A stretch of 64,000 bases of DNA, from contig CM034131.1 of assembly GCA_019914995.1 (NCBI GenBank), forward strand, positions 5,674,501-5,738,500, written 5' to 3'. Positions 35,463 to 48,200 of the stretch are shown here, one piece after another. The notes beneath the pieces are model-generated. The model made no database searches, was not told where the DNA came from, and saw nothing but the letters and a program-made list of their open reading frames with translations. The position numbers and the translations under genes are program-made. Numbering within the stretch: position 1 is the first letter of the stretch; each line of letters starts with the position of its first letter. Source of the DNA: Acanthochlamys bracteata (Eukaryota; Streptophyta; Magnoliopsida; Pandanales; Velloziaceae).

Positions 35463-38400
35463 ATGGCTTCTTCTCTGCTTAATCCCTTTGCTATTCTTGT
35501 TCTTATTCATTTTCTTCTACCATGCGCGCTCTCTCTCCCTCTCTGCACGGATTTAAGTAAGAAAATTGCATTTTTATTTGCTATGCTTTTCATTATCATC
35601 CTTCTTGTTTTCTCCGGTATGTGTTGGATTGTGTTGTGGACCTGTGGTGCAGAGAAAAGAAAAAGAGAACAGAGGAAACTAGTTTAGGAATCACTGTATT
35701 GTTCTTCCTTTGACAGAGAAGCATTCTCTTGTAGTTTTGGGCAAAAATGTGAAATTGATTCGAAAACTGGTTTGATTTTAGTTAGAAGTTCTCGATTGGC
35801 TATTTGTTTATAGTACATAAGTTGGTTGCTCAAAATTGGGGAGAACTATCGCTCAAACTTTGGTTAGTTAAAATGCTTTATTATTTATTCCGAAAGTTTG
35901 TGGAAAGGATTGTCTAGAAAGTGATTATCATTTTGCTCACCATCCTTTTGATTTTATTAAGAAGATTAGCTTAACCCAGGCTTTGTTTTTCCTTTTACTG
36001 AATATTTAATTTGTCAAAATTGAGAGAGAAATCATTAATCCTTTCTCTACCTGGTTTTCGTTGGTCTTAGGTAGATTTATATTGTGCTTTTCAATCATAA
36101 AAGTTGAAGCCACTTTTTCGGGGAAATAGGTCTGGAAATGATTTCTTTTTTTCTTTACACCATTGTTGTCGAATTACTGGTTTACTGGAAAGGAAGTCTC
36201 AAATTGAATCCAATACGGACCCAATTTGCAGCTCTGTTATGTATGCTTGCCCCTTTGTAAGTCTGTTGTATGTTGTTCAGGAGCGCCTGTGAGTCTGAAG
36301 TCACCATTGACCTTCTGCGGCTACAGTGGCAGCAGTTGCTGCACTGCCTCTGATGACTCTGCGATCAAGAGGCAGTTTGACTCCATGAATATCTCTGATT
36401 CTTCGTGTGCAGCCATTGTCCAATCCCTCCTGTGCACGGTGAGATTTTTATTACTAGTTTGGTTTTTTTTATGTTTTAGCTCCATTATATGTGATGGTTC
36501 TAATTTCCTGAGGTGAAATTGTTGTGTCATGACTATTCATTTGTTGTAGTTCATATTTGAAGAAAGTGACTGAACTTGAATATTGTTCAAGGTTTTAGGT
36601 TTTGTTTAACTTTATGAGCTGGTAAAGGCTGACATAGGTGGTGGTTTACTCTAACTTATAGGCTTGTGGATCAGTGCAAACATTAATTTACAGATTCTTA
36701 AGTCCTACATCTAAGATTTAGAGTGTGTTTTGCTTTACACGTAACTCATTTCTCCCGCCAAAAAGTGAGTTCCAGGTAATTTTATGTTTTTACTTTCTCA
36801 AATTTACTCTCACAGATTCACTTTCCAATAGTTCACTTCCTAAAAGCTTGATTCCCGGAAACTCACTTTCAGGTCACTTCCTGACAAGTAAATAAGCCCT
36901 TAAGCTAAAACGAAGATTCATCATTTTGAGTTTTGTTGTAAAAGTAATGTTTAGGTTTCTTGGACTATTTATTTGAATTATTTATTTAATCCTTACTCAC
37001 TGATCCTCTGGATTGACGCTCACTTAGCTTGTTGAGGGACCAATCTTTTTGCTGCTCAAAGAAGTGTCTTGCGTTTTTCTCTATTCTTTACCTAGGGCTT
37101 GTTGGACAGTCGAAGAACGTTTTCCTTTTGTCTGCCAGACTGCATTCTAGAGTTACAACTATTTAACAAAATCTGCTCTACATGGTCGTATTCTGCTTGA
37201 AAGACCTAATTGAGAATGCTGTTCTAGGAAAACACGATTGGTACCGGATTCAAAAACTTAGCGCACTGTTCAAGAGAATATAAATAAAAATATTTATTCA
37301 AGCTGGTAGTGAGAGTGTGACTACGCCATAGAGAACATGCACTTCTTCAGCTGCAACGAATTTTGTGTTCATGGTAAAGGAATATGACCAAAGGCCATGT
37401 TCTATTCAGCAGATAATCACCTTCTATACTATTTTTGTTGCCACTGTGTTTCCATGGCTACTTGATTGTCACAGCTTGTTGGCCACCTGAGCCTCTCCAC
37501 TGGTCTTTTTTAGGATATTCTGTTGCTAATGATTGCAAATGTATTATAACTGCAGAGAGAGATTCCTAAGGAAAATTTCTTATCTGTGAAACAGGATGAT
37601 TTGCAAAACCTAGGTAGGGTCGATTAACTTCGGTAATAAAAATAAATAATATCTTTCATAACTGTATACCTTCATCACTTGCCTACTTAATTATTTACAT
37701 TTTCATCTGCATTATTTACAATTTACAAGATGCTAGAGGCTTTTATATCTTACTGTTATTGCATTTTGCAGAAGTGTGATCCTTTTTCAGCAGAAATATT
37801 TACCTCGGCAAACATTCGAACAGTTCCTGTTTTGTGCAACAGTAGTACTGCTTTGTCAAGCTCCAAGCAGTCAAAAGCTGCATCGAATGACTTTTGTTCA
37901 CAGGTTTGGGACACTTGCAAAGATATACCGATAAAGAATTCCCTGTTTACACCGTCATCGCAAGCTCAACCATCTTCTTTATCTAAACTGTCTGATCTGT
38001 GGCAATCAGATAAAGATTTCTGTAAAGCATTTGGAGGGTCGTCTGATGATAGTTCAGTTTGTTATGATGGTAAATCAGCTGCTTTTAACACTACACAGGC
38101 TTCACCCATACCTAAGGGCCTCTGCCTTGAAAGAATTGGAAATGGCTCTTTTCTCAATATGGCTGCTCATCCTGATGGGTCAAATCGTGTATTCTTGACC
38201 AGCCAAGCTGGTAAGATATGGTTGGCAACAATTCCAGAAGGTGGGTCCGGAGGATCTTTGGTAATTGATGACTCGAGACCCTTTCTTGATTTAACCGATG
38301 AAGTACATTATGATAATGAGTTTGGGCTGTTGGGTATTGCGTTTCATCCTAACTTCACTAGCAATGGAAGGTTCTTTGTTTCGTTCAACTGTGATAAGGA

Positions 38401-40090
38401 ACAATCAACAAGTTGTTCAGGAAGATGTTCATGTAATTCTGACGTCGATTGTGATCCTGCAAAGCTTAGTCCAGATTCAGGTTCTCGACCATGCCAATAC
38501 CAAAGCGTAATTTCAGAGTTTACTGCTAATAGTACCTTGTCCACCCCTTCTACGGTACAATAGCATGCTTCCTGGAAATTTTCATTTAGCAATTGTTCTT
38601 TTTCCTTCTTTGCAATCAATAATATCCTGATTCTTTGAATGGCATCTTGTAAGAAATTTTACATTCTTATAGGCCACTTCTGCTAACCCCATGGAGGTAA
38701 GAAGAATATTCACAATGGGACTCCCATTTACTTCTCATCATGGAGGGCAAATTCTTTTTGGACCTGCAGACGGGTACTTATACTTCATGATGGGTGACGG
38801 TGGAGGTCAAGGCGATCCTATGAACTTTGCACAAAACAGAAAGTCCTTGCTTGGAAAAATCATGCGGCTTGATGTAAACAACATGCCAAGTGAGTATAGG
38901 CAGAACTCTTCCATGAAATTTTAGTTGGCGTTCTCTGGTTTTATTCTGACTGGATGTGTCTTTAGGTTCAAAAGAGGTGAGCAACTTGGGTTTGTGGGGA
39001 AACTATTCAATTCCAAAGGATAACCCATCTGCTACTGATAGTACTTTCCAGCCAGAGATCTGGGCATTAGGCCTAAGAAATCCATGGCGTTGCACTTTTG
39101 ATTCTCAGAGGCCTTCTTACTTTTTCTGTGCAGATGTTGGCCAGGTAGAGATCATACCCATTTACACCTTCAATTATTCTTGAAATAGTCAGCCTAATGC
39201 ATTATCTTTCCTGTTGATTTGGTTTAAGAATTTAGCCTCATTGAATTGCTTCATAAAGCTAATTTTTGTGCATGTATGGTCTCAGGATTCATATGAAGAA
39301 GTCAATTTGGTCTCAAAGGGTGGGAATTATGGATGGCGGATTTATGAGGGTCCTGAGCTTTTTCATTCAACATCATCCCCTGGTGTAAATACAACTTCTA
39401 GTTCCATAAATGCTATCTTCCCTGTCATGGGGTACCCTCACTCGTCCGTGAACAAAGTTGTTGGATCTGCTTCAGTTACTGGTGGTTATGTTTATAGGTC
39501 TTCAACAGATCCATGCATGTTTGGAAGGTAGACCAGCTTTCTGTCGTTATATATAAGCTAATGTGTCTTGTGAACAAATGAAGATCAACTTTTCAAGTCT
39601 CTTTATGGAAAGCTTTTCATTGCATTATGGTTGACAATCCATCCTACTGACTAATCATATAAACGTCATTTTATTCAAGCTAGCCACTGTTTCCAGGTAC
39701 TTGTACGCGGATCTGTATGGAGCAAACATGTGGGCAGGCACCGAGAATCCCGAAGGCAGCGGAAATTTTACTAGCGCTTCCCTTCCATTTAAATGTGCCA
39801 AGGATTCTGCCATCCCTTGCGATACCGTTGCTGGGGAATCCTTACCATCTTTAGGCTACATTTATTCCTTTGGCCAGGACAACAACAAAGACATGTACAT
39901 CTTGGCAAGCAAAGGTTTATATAGAGTGGTCAGGCCAAGCCGCTGCAGTTACATTTGCCCCAAAGAGAATACTACAGATACTGGGGATACACCAAGCAAT
40001 ACTCCATCTGCAGGTCACATGGAGAACTCCCCAGGGAAACCGATATTTCTTTCTGCAGTTCTATTGACAGCCGCGGCCTTTTTCTTTTGA
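35463..40090 (+). CDS. HIPL1: HIPL1-like glucose/sorbosone dehydrogenase domain protein
   Basis: Seven exons: 35463-35556, 36281-36438, 37772-38554, 38673-38889, 38966-39144, 39286-39527, 39697-40090, giving 688 residues, usual for plant HIPL proteins. Residues 1-24 are a signal peptide (hydrophobic core ILVLIHFLLPCALS). A Cys-rich folate-receptor-like region follows (CGYSGSSCC, CAAIVQSLLC, CDPF). From about 195 comes the GSDH beta-propeller: CLERIGNGSFLNMAAHPDGS, FGLLGIAFHPNF, TSHHGGQILFGPADGYLYFM, GDGGGQGDP and ALGLRNPWRCTFD. The last 16 residues are hydrophobic after a small-residue stretch, a GPI-anchor signal. The family is named for similarity to Hedgehog-interacting protein; plant substrates are unknown. 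It should sit on the outer face of the plasma membrane. Confidence 0.94.
36439..37771 (+). other. HIPL1 intron 2, no gene
   Basis: A 1.3-kb intron. A block at about 36715-36900 (GTGTGTTTTGCTTTAC ... AGTAAATAAGCCC) has repeated CACTTTC/CTCAC words and may be a small MITE, but its ends are unclear. Nothing else is recognised. Confidence 0.35.
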
Positions 40091-40696
40091 AGGTAGAAGA
40101 GGTTCTGTGCTGTGCATTATTTCCATCAAACTACGTAAACGAAGATCTTGCTTTAGTGATGAAATGACTACGTTTCCTTTTTTTTTTCATACCTTGGACT
40201 GGAGACTTTTGCCAACCGTAGTGCATCCACGAGCAAGCTCATACTGATTGAACAGTTGCTTACTTGTTGTTGTTATGTAATTTTTGGATACTTTGTTGTT
40301 GAAACTTCTGGGTTTGATCTGCTACAAATTAGAATCCATGCTTGACTTTTGATTGTCTGTATTCATCTGTTTTTCTACTTCGCTCCAATGAAATAATGTT
40401 CATACAAATTTTCAGTATTTTAAATTGTTTCCTTATAACAATATTAATCTTCTCAAACTAATAATCACTATTAGGTGTCTGCTTTTGCAAAAACAAATAA
40501 ATAGTATGCTAACTGTTAAAATAAAGAATAATCAAATTAACTAATCAAGATATGATTACTTAGATTAGTTAGTCAATAATTTTGACTGTTGGTTGCCGGC
40601 TTGCGCAACCCAATCAATACCTTCCCAAATAAATAAAACTATTAATTAATTTCACTCTCACTGCACCTACACTACGACCGACGCGATCTCAAAAAA

Positions 40697-43600
40697 ATGA
40701 CTAACTACTTCTCCACCACCGTCGCCGGTGGCGGCGGCGGAGGAGGAGCGACATCAGTCGCCCTCCACTCTCGAGTCTCCGGCGGGATCGAACGACGTTG
40801 GATTCTTCCTATCGCCGCCGGCTCAACTGCTTCGCTTCTCCTTCTCTTCTTCACTACTCTCTCTTCTTCTCCTGAATCTCCTCTCTCTTTCCTTCTCCCT
40901 TCTTTCCTTCTCTTTCCTCACCACCCTTCCTTCGTTGAATCGAAACTCCACCCTTCTTCTTCTCCTTCTCTACCTCCTTCTCCTCCCAGATTCGCTTATG
41001 TCATCTCTGGTTCTACCGGCGATGGGAAAGCAATTCGCCGGGTTGCAATGGCGCTTTACCATCCGGGAAATAGGTATTTGTTGCATCTTGATTTAGAAGC
41101 TGCGGAGGAAGAGAGGGTGGAGCTGGTGAGGTTTGTTGATCAACACCCGGTTTTTATATCTGTCGGGAATGTGAGAGTTATCGAGAAGGCGAATCTCATT
41201 ACATATCGCGGACCGACGATGGTTGCCAGCACGCTGCATGCTGCTGCTTTGTTGCTTAGAGATGATCCTGGTTGGGATTGGTTTATCAATCTCAGTGCGT
41301 CCGATTACCCGCTTGTCACACAGGATGGTAAGCGATGGATTGTCGCTCGTATTACGTTGGATTCTTGAGATTTATGTTGGATTGATACAGGGTACTTTTA
41401 AAGTTTCGATTTTCTCTTTTACTTCGCCAATTTTATCTGACGTATCAAGCTGAATCTGAGTGTTTTTATTTTGGTAAAAATGAAGATAACACGATGGGAT
41501 TCTGTTCATTTCAACTGGAAACTATATTTTTTCATATTTTCGAAATTTCGATCATCTCCACTTTCTTGTATTATGTGAAATTAGACAGCATTCACTGATA
41601 TCTTTGAAATGGAAACTGGTTTTGAAAAGTTATTTCTTGCTTATAGAATTTGGTGATTTCCAATTTGATGCAGATTTGCTGCATGCATTTTCGTATCTGC
41701 CCCGAGATCTCAACTTTATTGATCACACAAGCGATATTGGATGGAAGGAGTACGTTTTTGCTGTTTTTTTTTTTTTTTTGTTCTTTTTCTTTATACGATT
41801 CTGGTGACTGTATCTTCGTGTCGTTGCTGAAGGTATATACCCATGTGCTTAATGCATCTTTCATTTTGTTAGATTTCAGAGAGCAAGGCCACTCATTGTT
41901 GATCCTGGGTTATATATGTTGAAGAAGGCAGATGTATTTTTTATGTCTCAGAGGAGAAGCGTGCCAACTGCATTCAAGCTTTTCACAGGTAGGATGTTCT
42001 GTTGTTAAGGAGTCTCGCTTATTAGATCACAATCTAAATAGGTAAATGCTGTGATATTTTATTTTGTTGCAACACATCTTAAGTTGAATCTGCTATTGCT
42101 ATGAAATTGTAATGAAGAGACTTCATACGAAATTCTAACCTTCAGTGTTTCTACCCCGTTTGGCATCCCTTAAAAGAATGTACTTTTTGAAATGAGCTCA
42201 GGATTATTTTTGAAGTAAGGAGCTTATTTCATAAGTGTGTTTGAATGAAAAGAGTGTATTTTTGAAGTAATCTAAGGATGATGTTTGGGTGAAATTTATT
42301 TATAAGCTGCTGGAGAATAGAAATAACTGAAGTCCCCTTTAATATATAATGGGTGATATATGTTAAATTTATGAATTCTTTTTCATATATAAATTTAAAT
42401 TTTTTTACTTTAACATATTTTTAATAAACAAATTTATATCAATATAATGGGTCATGACATAGGCGGAATTTGATGAAATATTAAGCTCAAATTTGTCCAA
42501 AATTTAGGGATACTCGCATCATTTTAAAACTTATCAAGGACAAAAAGTCAATTCACACCACTGCACAGCTTAAACATAAGTGGTTTATTCAAGTAAGTAC
42601 CGCTAGCATTACTTAAAAATAAGCCGCGATAAACAGCTTATACGCGCGTCTGCGTTATATGAAGATAAGCTGCGATAAGCGGTTTATAAGCACTTCACCC
42701 AAGCGCCCATTTTTGCGTCGGGAGCTTGTTTGGGCCCAAATAAGCTTCTTCATGCACACATTCACTAAGTTTGGGACTTTGCTGTCAATGCCATCATAAT
42801 TAATATAGAAGTTAATCATAATGTATCTTCAAGAATGATCTTGTGCGGTGATGCAACTTGCAAGCATCTCCTTTCTACTATAAGAGAAGTATTTCGGTAT
42901 TGGCTTAATCTTTTTGCTTATTCGTTATGTAAGATTATAGACTGAACATGTGGAGTTGACACAATTGGAAAGATCTTTGGACTATCATTGGTTATCAGTA
43001 GTTGAAAATATGTTTGCCTACAAGAGTACTTCATTTATCGTGGTGTGACCGCATTCAGTACATGAAGATAAAATAAGCATGTTCTCCTATTGTGGATAAC
43101 GTTTTTTTAAATGTAGCAATGATTCAGGAGTAGCTTGCTACTGGAGTAGAGGATTCAACAAAATCCTCCCTTTGTAGGGTTTCCTTTGGGCATATCTTTG
43201 TTTCAGTTTTGGGTACTGATACCAACTCCAAATTATACGAAGTTGACACAACGCATTCTGAAATGATGTCTGTCGAACTTACACCCTGAGGCTGATTTCG
43301 CCAAACACCAGGAATTAGTATATCCACAACAATAATGCATCATAATGGCCACTTGATACCAAAGTTTTTTTTTTCTTTTTGTGCATTTAATCAGCCAATT
43401 ACAGCTTTTTGTGTATTTGTTAGTACATTATGGCTAAAGTGCATCTTTAGTTATTTGCCTACGTTTTAAGTTATGTTGAAGTTGCAAGTTTAGCCAACGA
43501 ATCATTATTTATGTTTATGAAGCATAGCTTCATGTTGGATCAGCCTTTTTGTCAGTGTTATTTGCTTCAAAACCAGTGCATGTTCCATGCATATTGGTTC

Positions 43601-44357
43601 TGGATATTCGTCAAGGATGCTTATCTGAACATTCGTGTTGAATTATGTTGTTTAGGAAATTTAGCTGTCTATGCTGTGTGTTCTTTTCATTAAGGCAAAC
43701 CAGATTTTGTCATATGTGCCATCTATGATTCTTTTTTTTTTCTTTTTTTTTTTTGGAAAACCTGGAATACCTATCAAAGTACATATTTTTGAGTGAAATG
43801 GCTGAAAGGTTTGCTAAACAACCATCTCTTTTTTACTTGCAGGTTCTGCATGGATGGTTCTCTCCCGTTCCTTGATTGATTACTGCATTTGGGGCTGGGA
43901 TAACCTCCCTCGCGCAGTCCTCATGTATTATGCCAACTTCATATCTTCACCGGAAGGCTACTTCCATACAGTCATCTGCAATGCTCAGGAGTTCCAGAAC
44001 ACCACGGTGAACCATGATCTTCACTACATCTCATGGGACAACCCTCCTAAGCAGCATCCACACTATCTCACTCTCAACGACATGACAGCCATGGTTGAAA
44101 GCAATGCACCTTTTGCTCGGAAATTTCCTAGGGATGACCCAGTGCTCGACAAGATTGATGCTGAGCTCTTGTTTCGTGGCCCAGACATGCTTACTCCAGG
44201 GGGTTGGTGTGCAGGCCAGAGAGACAGCAGGAGTGATAATTGCCTAGTTGTAGGCAATACAACCTTACTGAGGCCAGGTCCTGGTGCCATTAGGTTGGAA
44301 CGGCTTGTTGCGTCACTTCTATCTGAGGAAAATTTTCACCCAAGACAGTGCAAATAG
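40697..44357 (+). CDS. GT14 family beta-glucuronosyltransferase-like (GlcAT14 type)
   Basis: Four exons (40697-41327, 41674-41749, 41873-41988, 43843-44357) encode 445 residues, the usual size for plant GT14 enzymes. A short cytoplasmic Gly/Ala-rich tail is followed by a type II membrane anchor at about 35-57 (WILPIAAGSTASLLLLFFTT), so the enzyme should lie in the Golgi. The core-2/I-branching (DUF266-related) domain starts with PRFAYVISGSTGDG and includes ALYHPGNRYLLHLDLEA, WDWFINLSASDYPL, FIDHTSDIGW and DPGLYMLKK. It ends with the Cys-bearing GGWCAGQRD and the motif LRPGPGAIRLERL. Arabidopsis GlcAT14A-C add glucuronic acid to arabinogalactan proteins; that activity is the best guess. The exact paralogue is not assigned. 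Confidence 0.93.
42150..42720. mobile_element. MITE-like insertion in GT14 intron 3
   Basis: Intron 3 (41989-43842) holds a block from about CCGTTTGGCATCCC to CACCCAAGCGCCC. The ends read as rough inverted repeats (TTTGG/CCAAG), and inside are repeated ATAAGC(C/T)GCGATAA words forming partial hairpins. No open frame. Boundaries are approximate and the superfamily is not assigned. Confidence 0.4.
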
Positions 44358-44754
44358 CTTTGAAGGAACCTTCTTTTTAGGTGAATTCGTACATCATGAA
44401 GTGGAATTCTGAATTCTAGTGACCATCAAACGGAGAATAGCATGTTGTCATATATACACCCTTCCAAGCTTGGATTGCTTTCGATGTTTGGGGCAGCGGA
44501 GACACGTAAGGGGCTTGTGTTGCTGTAACAATAAAAGTGATTATGAGAATTTCAGTAGGTAGCGACCTTTTACGAATCGTTTCTTGTATAGTTTCCAAGA
44601 ATACCACGACTCTGGTTTTGTAATGAAGTGTGTTGACAAATGAGTAGTTGTTCGCTTACACGTCTGCAGTGGCACGTTCAGCTTCGAAATGAGCACATTT
44701 TTGTAGGACATATCAAGTCCAACTAGATAATTCACTCATTGATTGACAAATGAA

Positions 44755-45122
44755 ATTTTATTCAGTTTATGATCACACGTTCATAAAAATCTTTTTTTTA
44801 AGATGTTAAAAATTATCCCCGAAATCAATAGATAAAACTTTCTTATATTGTGGTTTTCTCTTTTGTAATTTTCAAAATTTAAAATTTTTTTGAAATATAA
44901 AATATTTTCGAAATAAATAACAATACAAATTACAACTGTTAGAACTTTTGAAAATATTTTAAAAACAGAATATTTTTATTCTATTTTTAAAATTAATTTT
45001 TTATATAAAAAATAATAAAATAAGTAATAATAAAATTTTACAATATAAAATTTTTATTTATGTTTTAAATTCTAAAATAAATTTATATAATATTTATTAA
45101 AAAATATGAAATAAAATAAAAC
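44755..45122. mobile_element. AT-rich MITE-like element upstream of the CDC6 relic
   Basis: About 360 bp of AT-rich sequence with TTTAAAATTTTTTTGAAATATAAAATATTTT-type blocks (shared with family 2), ending just before the CDC6-like promoter. It may contain two merged copies. No coding content. Confidence 0.4.
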
Positions 45123-45169
45123 ACGGACTGGAATGAATACCAAAAACTTCATCCGCCCTTCTTTTTGCC

Positions 45170-45177
45170 TTTCCCGC
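45170..45177 (+). promoter_or_regulatory. E2F consensus site
   Basis: TTTCCCGC is a perfect E2F site (TTTSSCGC). It lies 82 bp before the presumed start codon of the CDC6 relic, where functional plant CDC6 genes carry such sites for G1/S expression. Its retention next to a broken gene suggests recent decay or a still active promoter. Confidence 0.6.
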
Positions 45178-45258
45178 GCACGCCCATATATTCTCCCTCT
45201 TTTTTTTTTCTTTCTGAAAACTTTTCTCTGCTACTGGAAAAATCTTGCCGCTGGAATC

Positions 45259-48200
45259 ATGCCGGGGAGCGTAATCGCAAAGAGTCGTCACACTTCTCAA
45301 ACAATCAATCAATCTTCACTCAAGAGAAAGAGATTGCAGTCTTACCAATCTACCCTAATAAAGATCACGATCGCACGAAAGAAGACAGATCTGATAAAGA
45401 AGGGCTACGAGATTGTGAGATAGTTACCTCTCTCTCGCATTTGTAAATTATGTGGTTGTTTATCTTGTCGTTGATTGATTGTTTGGGTTGTTTAATATTT
45501 ATCAAAAGATCTCATTTTTCGGATAGGGATCTGGCGGTAATCTTATTTCTCCAGTAGTTGTGAATCTATCTGCGGAGAAACCAAAGTGGAATCCTAGAGG
45601 TAACTAAGTTTTCATTTTTCAGGTTATAATTGCTTTTCAAATGTCAAAAAGGTTGATATTCAAGTATTGAAGTTTTATTTTGGGAATATATTGCTGGAGA
45701 TACCAAGCAGATGGGGTCTGTAAAAGAAGCATTGCACACAAACACTGCTCCAACAACTGTTATATGCAGGGAAATTGAGCAGGAGATATCTTCAACAGGA
45801 GAAAGCTGGTATTTGTATGTCTGCGGATGCCCTGGAACTGGGAAAACATTGTCCATTAACAAAGTGAAGGATCGACTTTTGCTTTGGAACGAGAGGTATA
45901 TCTGCATATTTGATTTTTACTTCATCTAAAGTATTTGTAGTAACGCGGTTTTTTGGAAGTTTTACTAATTTGCAAATGCAGTAAGCCTAAATCTTTATGC
46001 AGAAATTAATAGCTTCTGAATATTTTTTTTCTATGATATTGCCGTGTTTGTGCAATGTTCCATATCATGGGTATCGTTATTCATAAGTTGATAAAAATTT
46101 TTATCAAGTCTGCAGGAAGTTTGACCCAATTCAGGATTTTAATGAACTTGGGAATACATAATTGCATTATGTTGTTTACATAAAGATCAGAACATTCACT
46201 AATTTGTTCAATTACTCTTCCAAGATAATAAGGTAATTTGAAAGGGCTAAAATCTGATTTTGGTTGACATATTGTGCGAGGAACTCAAACTAGCCTAATG
46301 TGATAGCATCTCGGGAATAGTTAGACAAGCAGCTGCCTGTATAAAGGTCAACTAAGCCATAAATTGATTTAAGTCATGCTCTTGATAGTATTTCCTATTC
46401 ACAACTTGCTTACATGCTTGAGTTCCCCTTATGCACTTTCAGTCCAGCTCAATAAACATTAATCCTGTAATGTTAGGGGCTCATGGTTACATTCTCAGTA
46501 GGGAAATCTTTCGCTTGTTTCTGATGCCCAAGAAAACTAGTAGAAAGAATGTGTTTAGGCAAATTCAGAATGTGCAATTATTTTGTACAAACTCTAACTG
46601 CTTTTTTATAGCGAAAACTATCCTACATTTAAAATTTTTACAAGTGGCTATCCAATTGCCAGAAATTCTATCCATAAACTTTACCTATCTGATAAAGACT
46701 TACCAATGTTTGCAGCAAGGTTTGCCATTTACTTCTAAATAAGTTATTTCAGTGCTCATTGTGAATGCTTTTGTGATTGAAAAAACTATTTTATTTTAGA
46801 TTCTAGAAAGTTTTCAACCTTGCAAGAAAATGAATAGCAGTTCTTCACCCCTTCCGCTCCAGAGTCTCTTCCCCAAAAGGGAAAAGCTTCTAGCAAGTGA
46901 TGTAAGTAATATCCTACTACTCCTAGCAGAATTATTAATACAAACTTTGAGACATCATAGATCAATCTTCCGCCTGTTAAAATATGGCTTCTTCTTCTTT
47001 ATGAGGTCGACATCTAACTTAGTCATTTAACAGGTTGGTTATTGTTGATGAGTTGAACTACTTCATAACAGAGGACTGCGCAGTTCTTCACAACCTATTC
47101 ATGCTCACAACACTCCCTTTCTCCAAGTGCATACATATAGGTCTTGTTGTTCAAGGATTGTTCTCTGTGTATCTAAACAAGAGCATCTGCATCTTAATAT
47201 AAATTTGGTAATAAACTTTTGTGAAGAGATAGCAAATGCCTTAGACTCGGCCAATCAATTTCTTCCAAAGCTCAAGTCTCTAAATTGTGAGCATACTATT
47301 TCCTTCTTCCATTTCAAAAGTTAACATTCACAATAATAAACTAGATTGGACTTTATACTTACTGGTGACGTTTACGTCAAATTTTTGTAAGCATTTGCCC
47401 AAAAGTTGAATGTGACTGAACCGATGCATATTTGTGGATACTTCTTGCTGTAGGTGAACCAATAGTGACTGCATTTCCTGCTTATTAAAAGGATCAGATA
47501 CTCAAGATTTTACAAGAGAGACTCTGGGTAATTTTAGTGCTTCACTTACTCACTTTCATCTTGAACCATTGGCATTCTAAAATTGATTAAACTGAAGCTA
47601 CCTAGCAAGTGTTAATTTGAACAAATTCTTGTTAGAATTAAGATTTTTGTTCTCCTTTGATGACTTATAGTTACTACTATTCTAATCCAACATGCTAACT
47701 TGTAGCTCAATTTCTGTTATATGAGAATAAACATGCTAGTGACTTGCTAAATGCTTATCACATATCAAGGATTAGGTAAAGGGAATGCTCCACAGAATGT
47801 TCATTTTAACTGGATGCTAACAATTTAGGATTTTTTTTTATCTTATGTCTTACACGTAGCATCTCTTTGTTACTAAATCTCAAGCCCGCTGTTGGATTTG
47901 TCTATCAACAGGTTCTTGATTTTGGTGTGTTTGGACCTTTAGCATTAGAATTTTGCGCAAGAGTGAGTTCTGCTTTTTTGGATTATTCCCTATCTTGTTT
48001 GTGTGTTTGCTCCAGGGCAATCTGGTGATGTTTTCTTATCAGAAAGTTGCAGCTGAATCAGGGGATATGAGAAGAGCACTTGATGCTTGCAGGAAAATAT
48101 TTGACTTCACCTGACGTCTAGCTTAGAGTTCTATATATGTTCTTTTACAAGGACTTTTCTAAACTATCTCACACTGCAACGGCTTCATGAAAAATTAACC

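Noticed and set aside
36226-36516. Single 96-codon plus-strand frame near 36.3 kb as an independent Cys-rich peptide
   Set aside because: Its core (36281-36438) is exon 2 of HIPL1, in phase with exons 1 and 3; the rest reads into introns.
40728-41096. Ser/Leu-rich second plus-strand frame inside the GT14 exon 1
   Set aside because: Frame-shifted reading of the true coding exon; the other frame has the GT14 motifs and correct splicing to the next exons.
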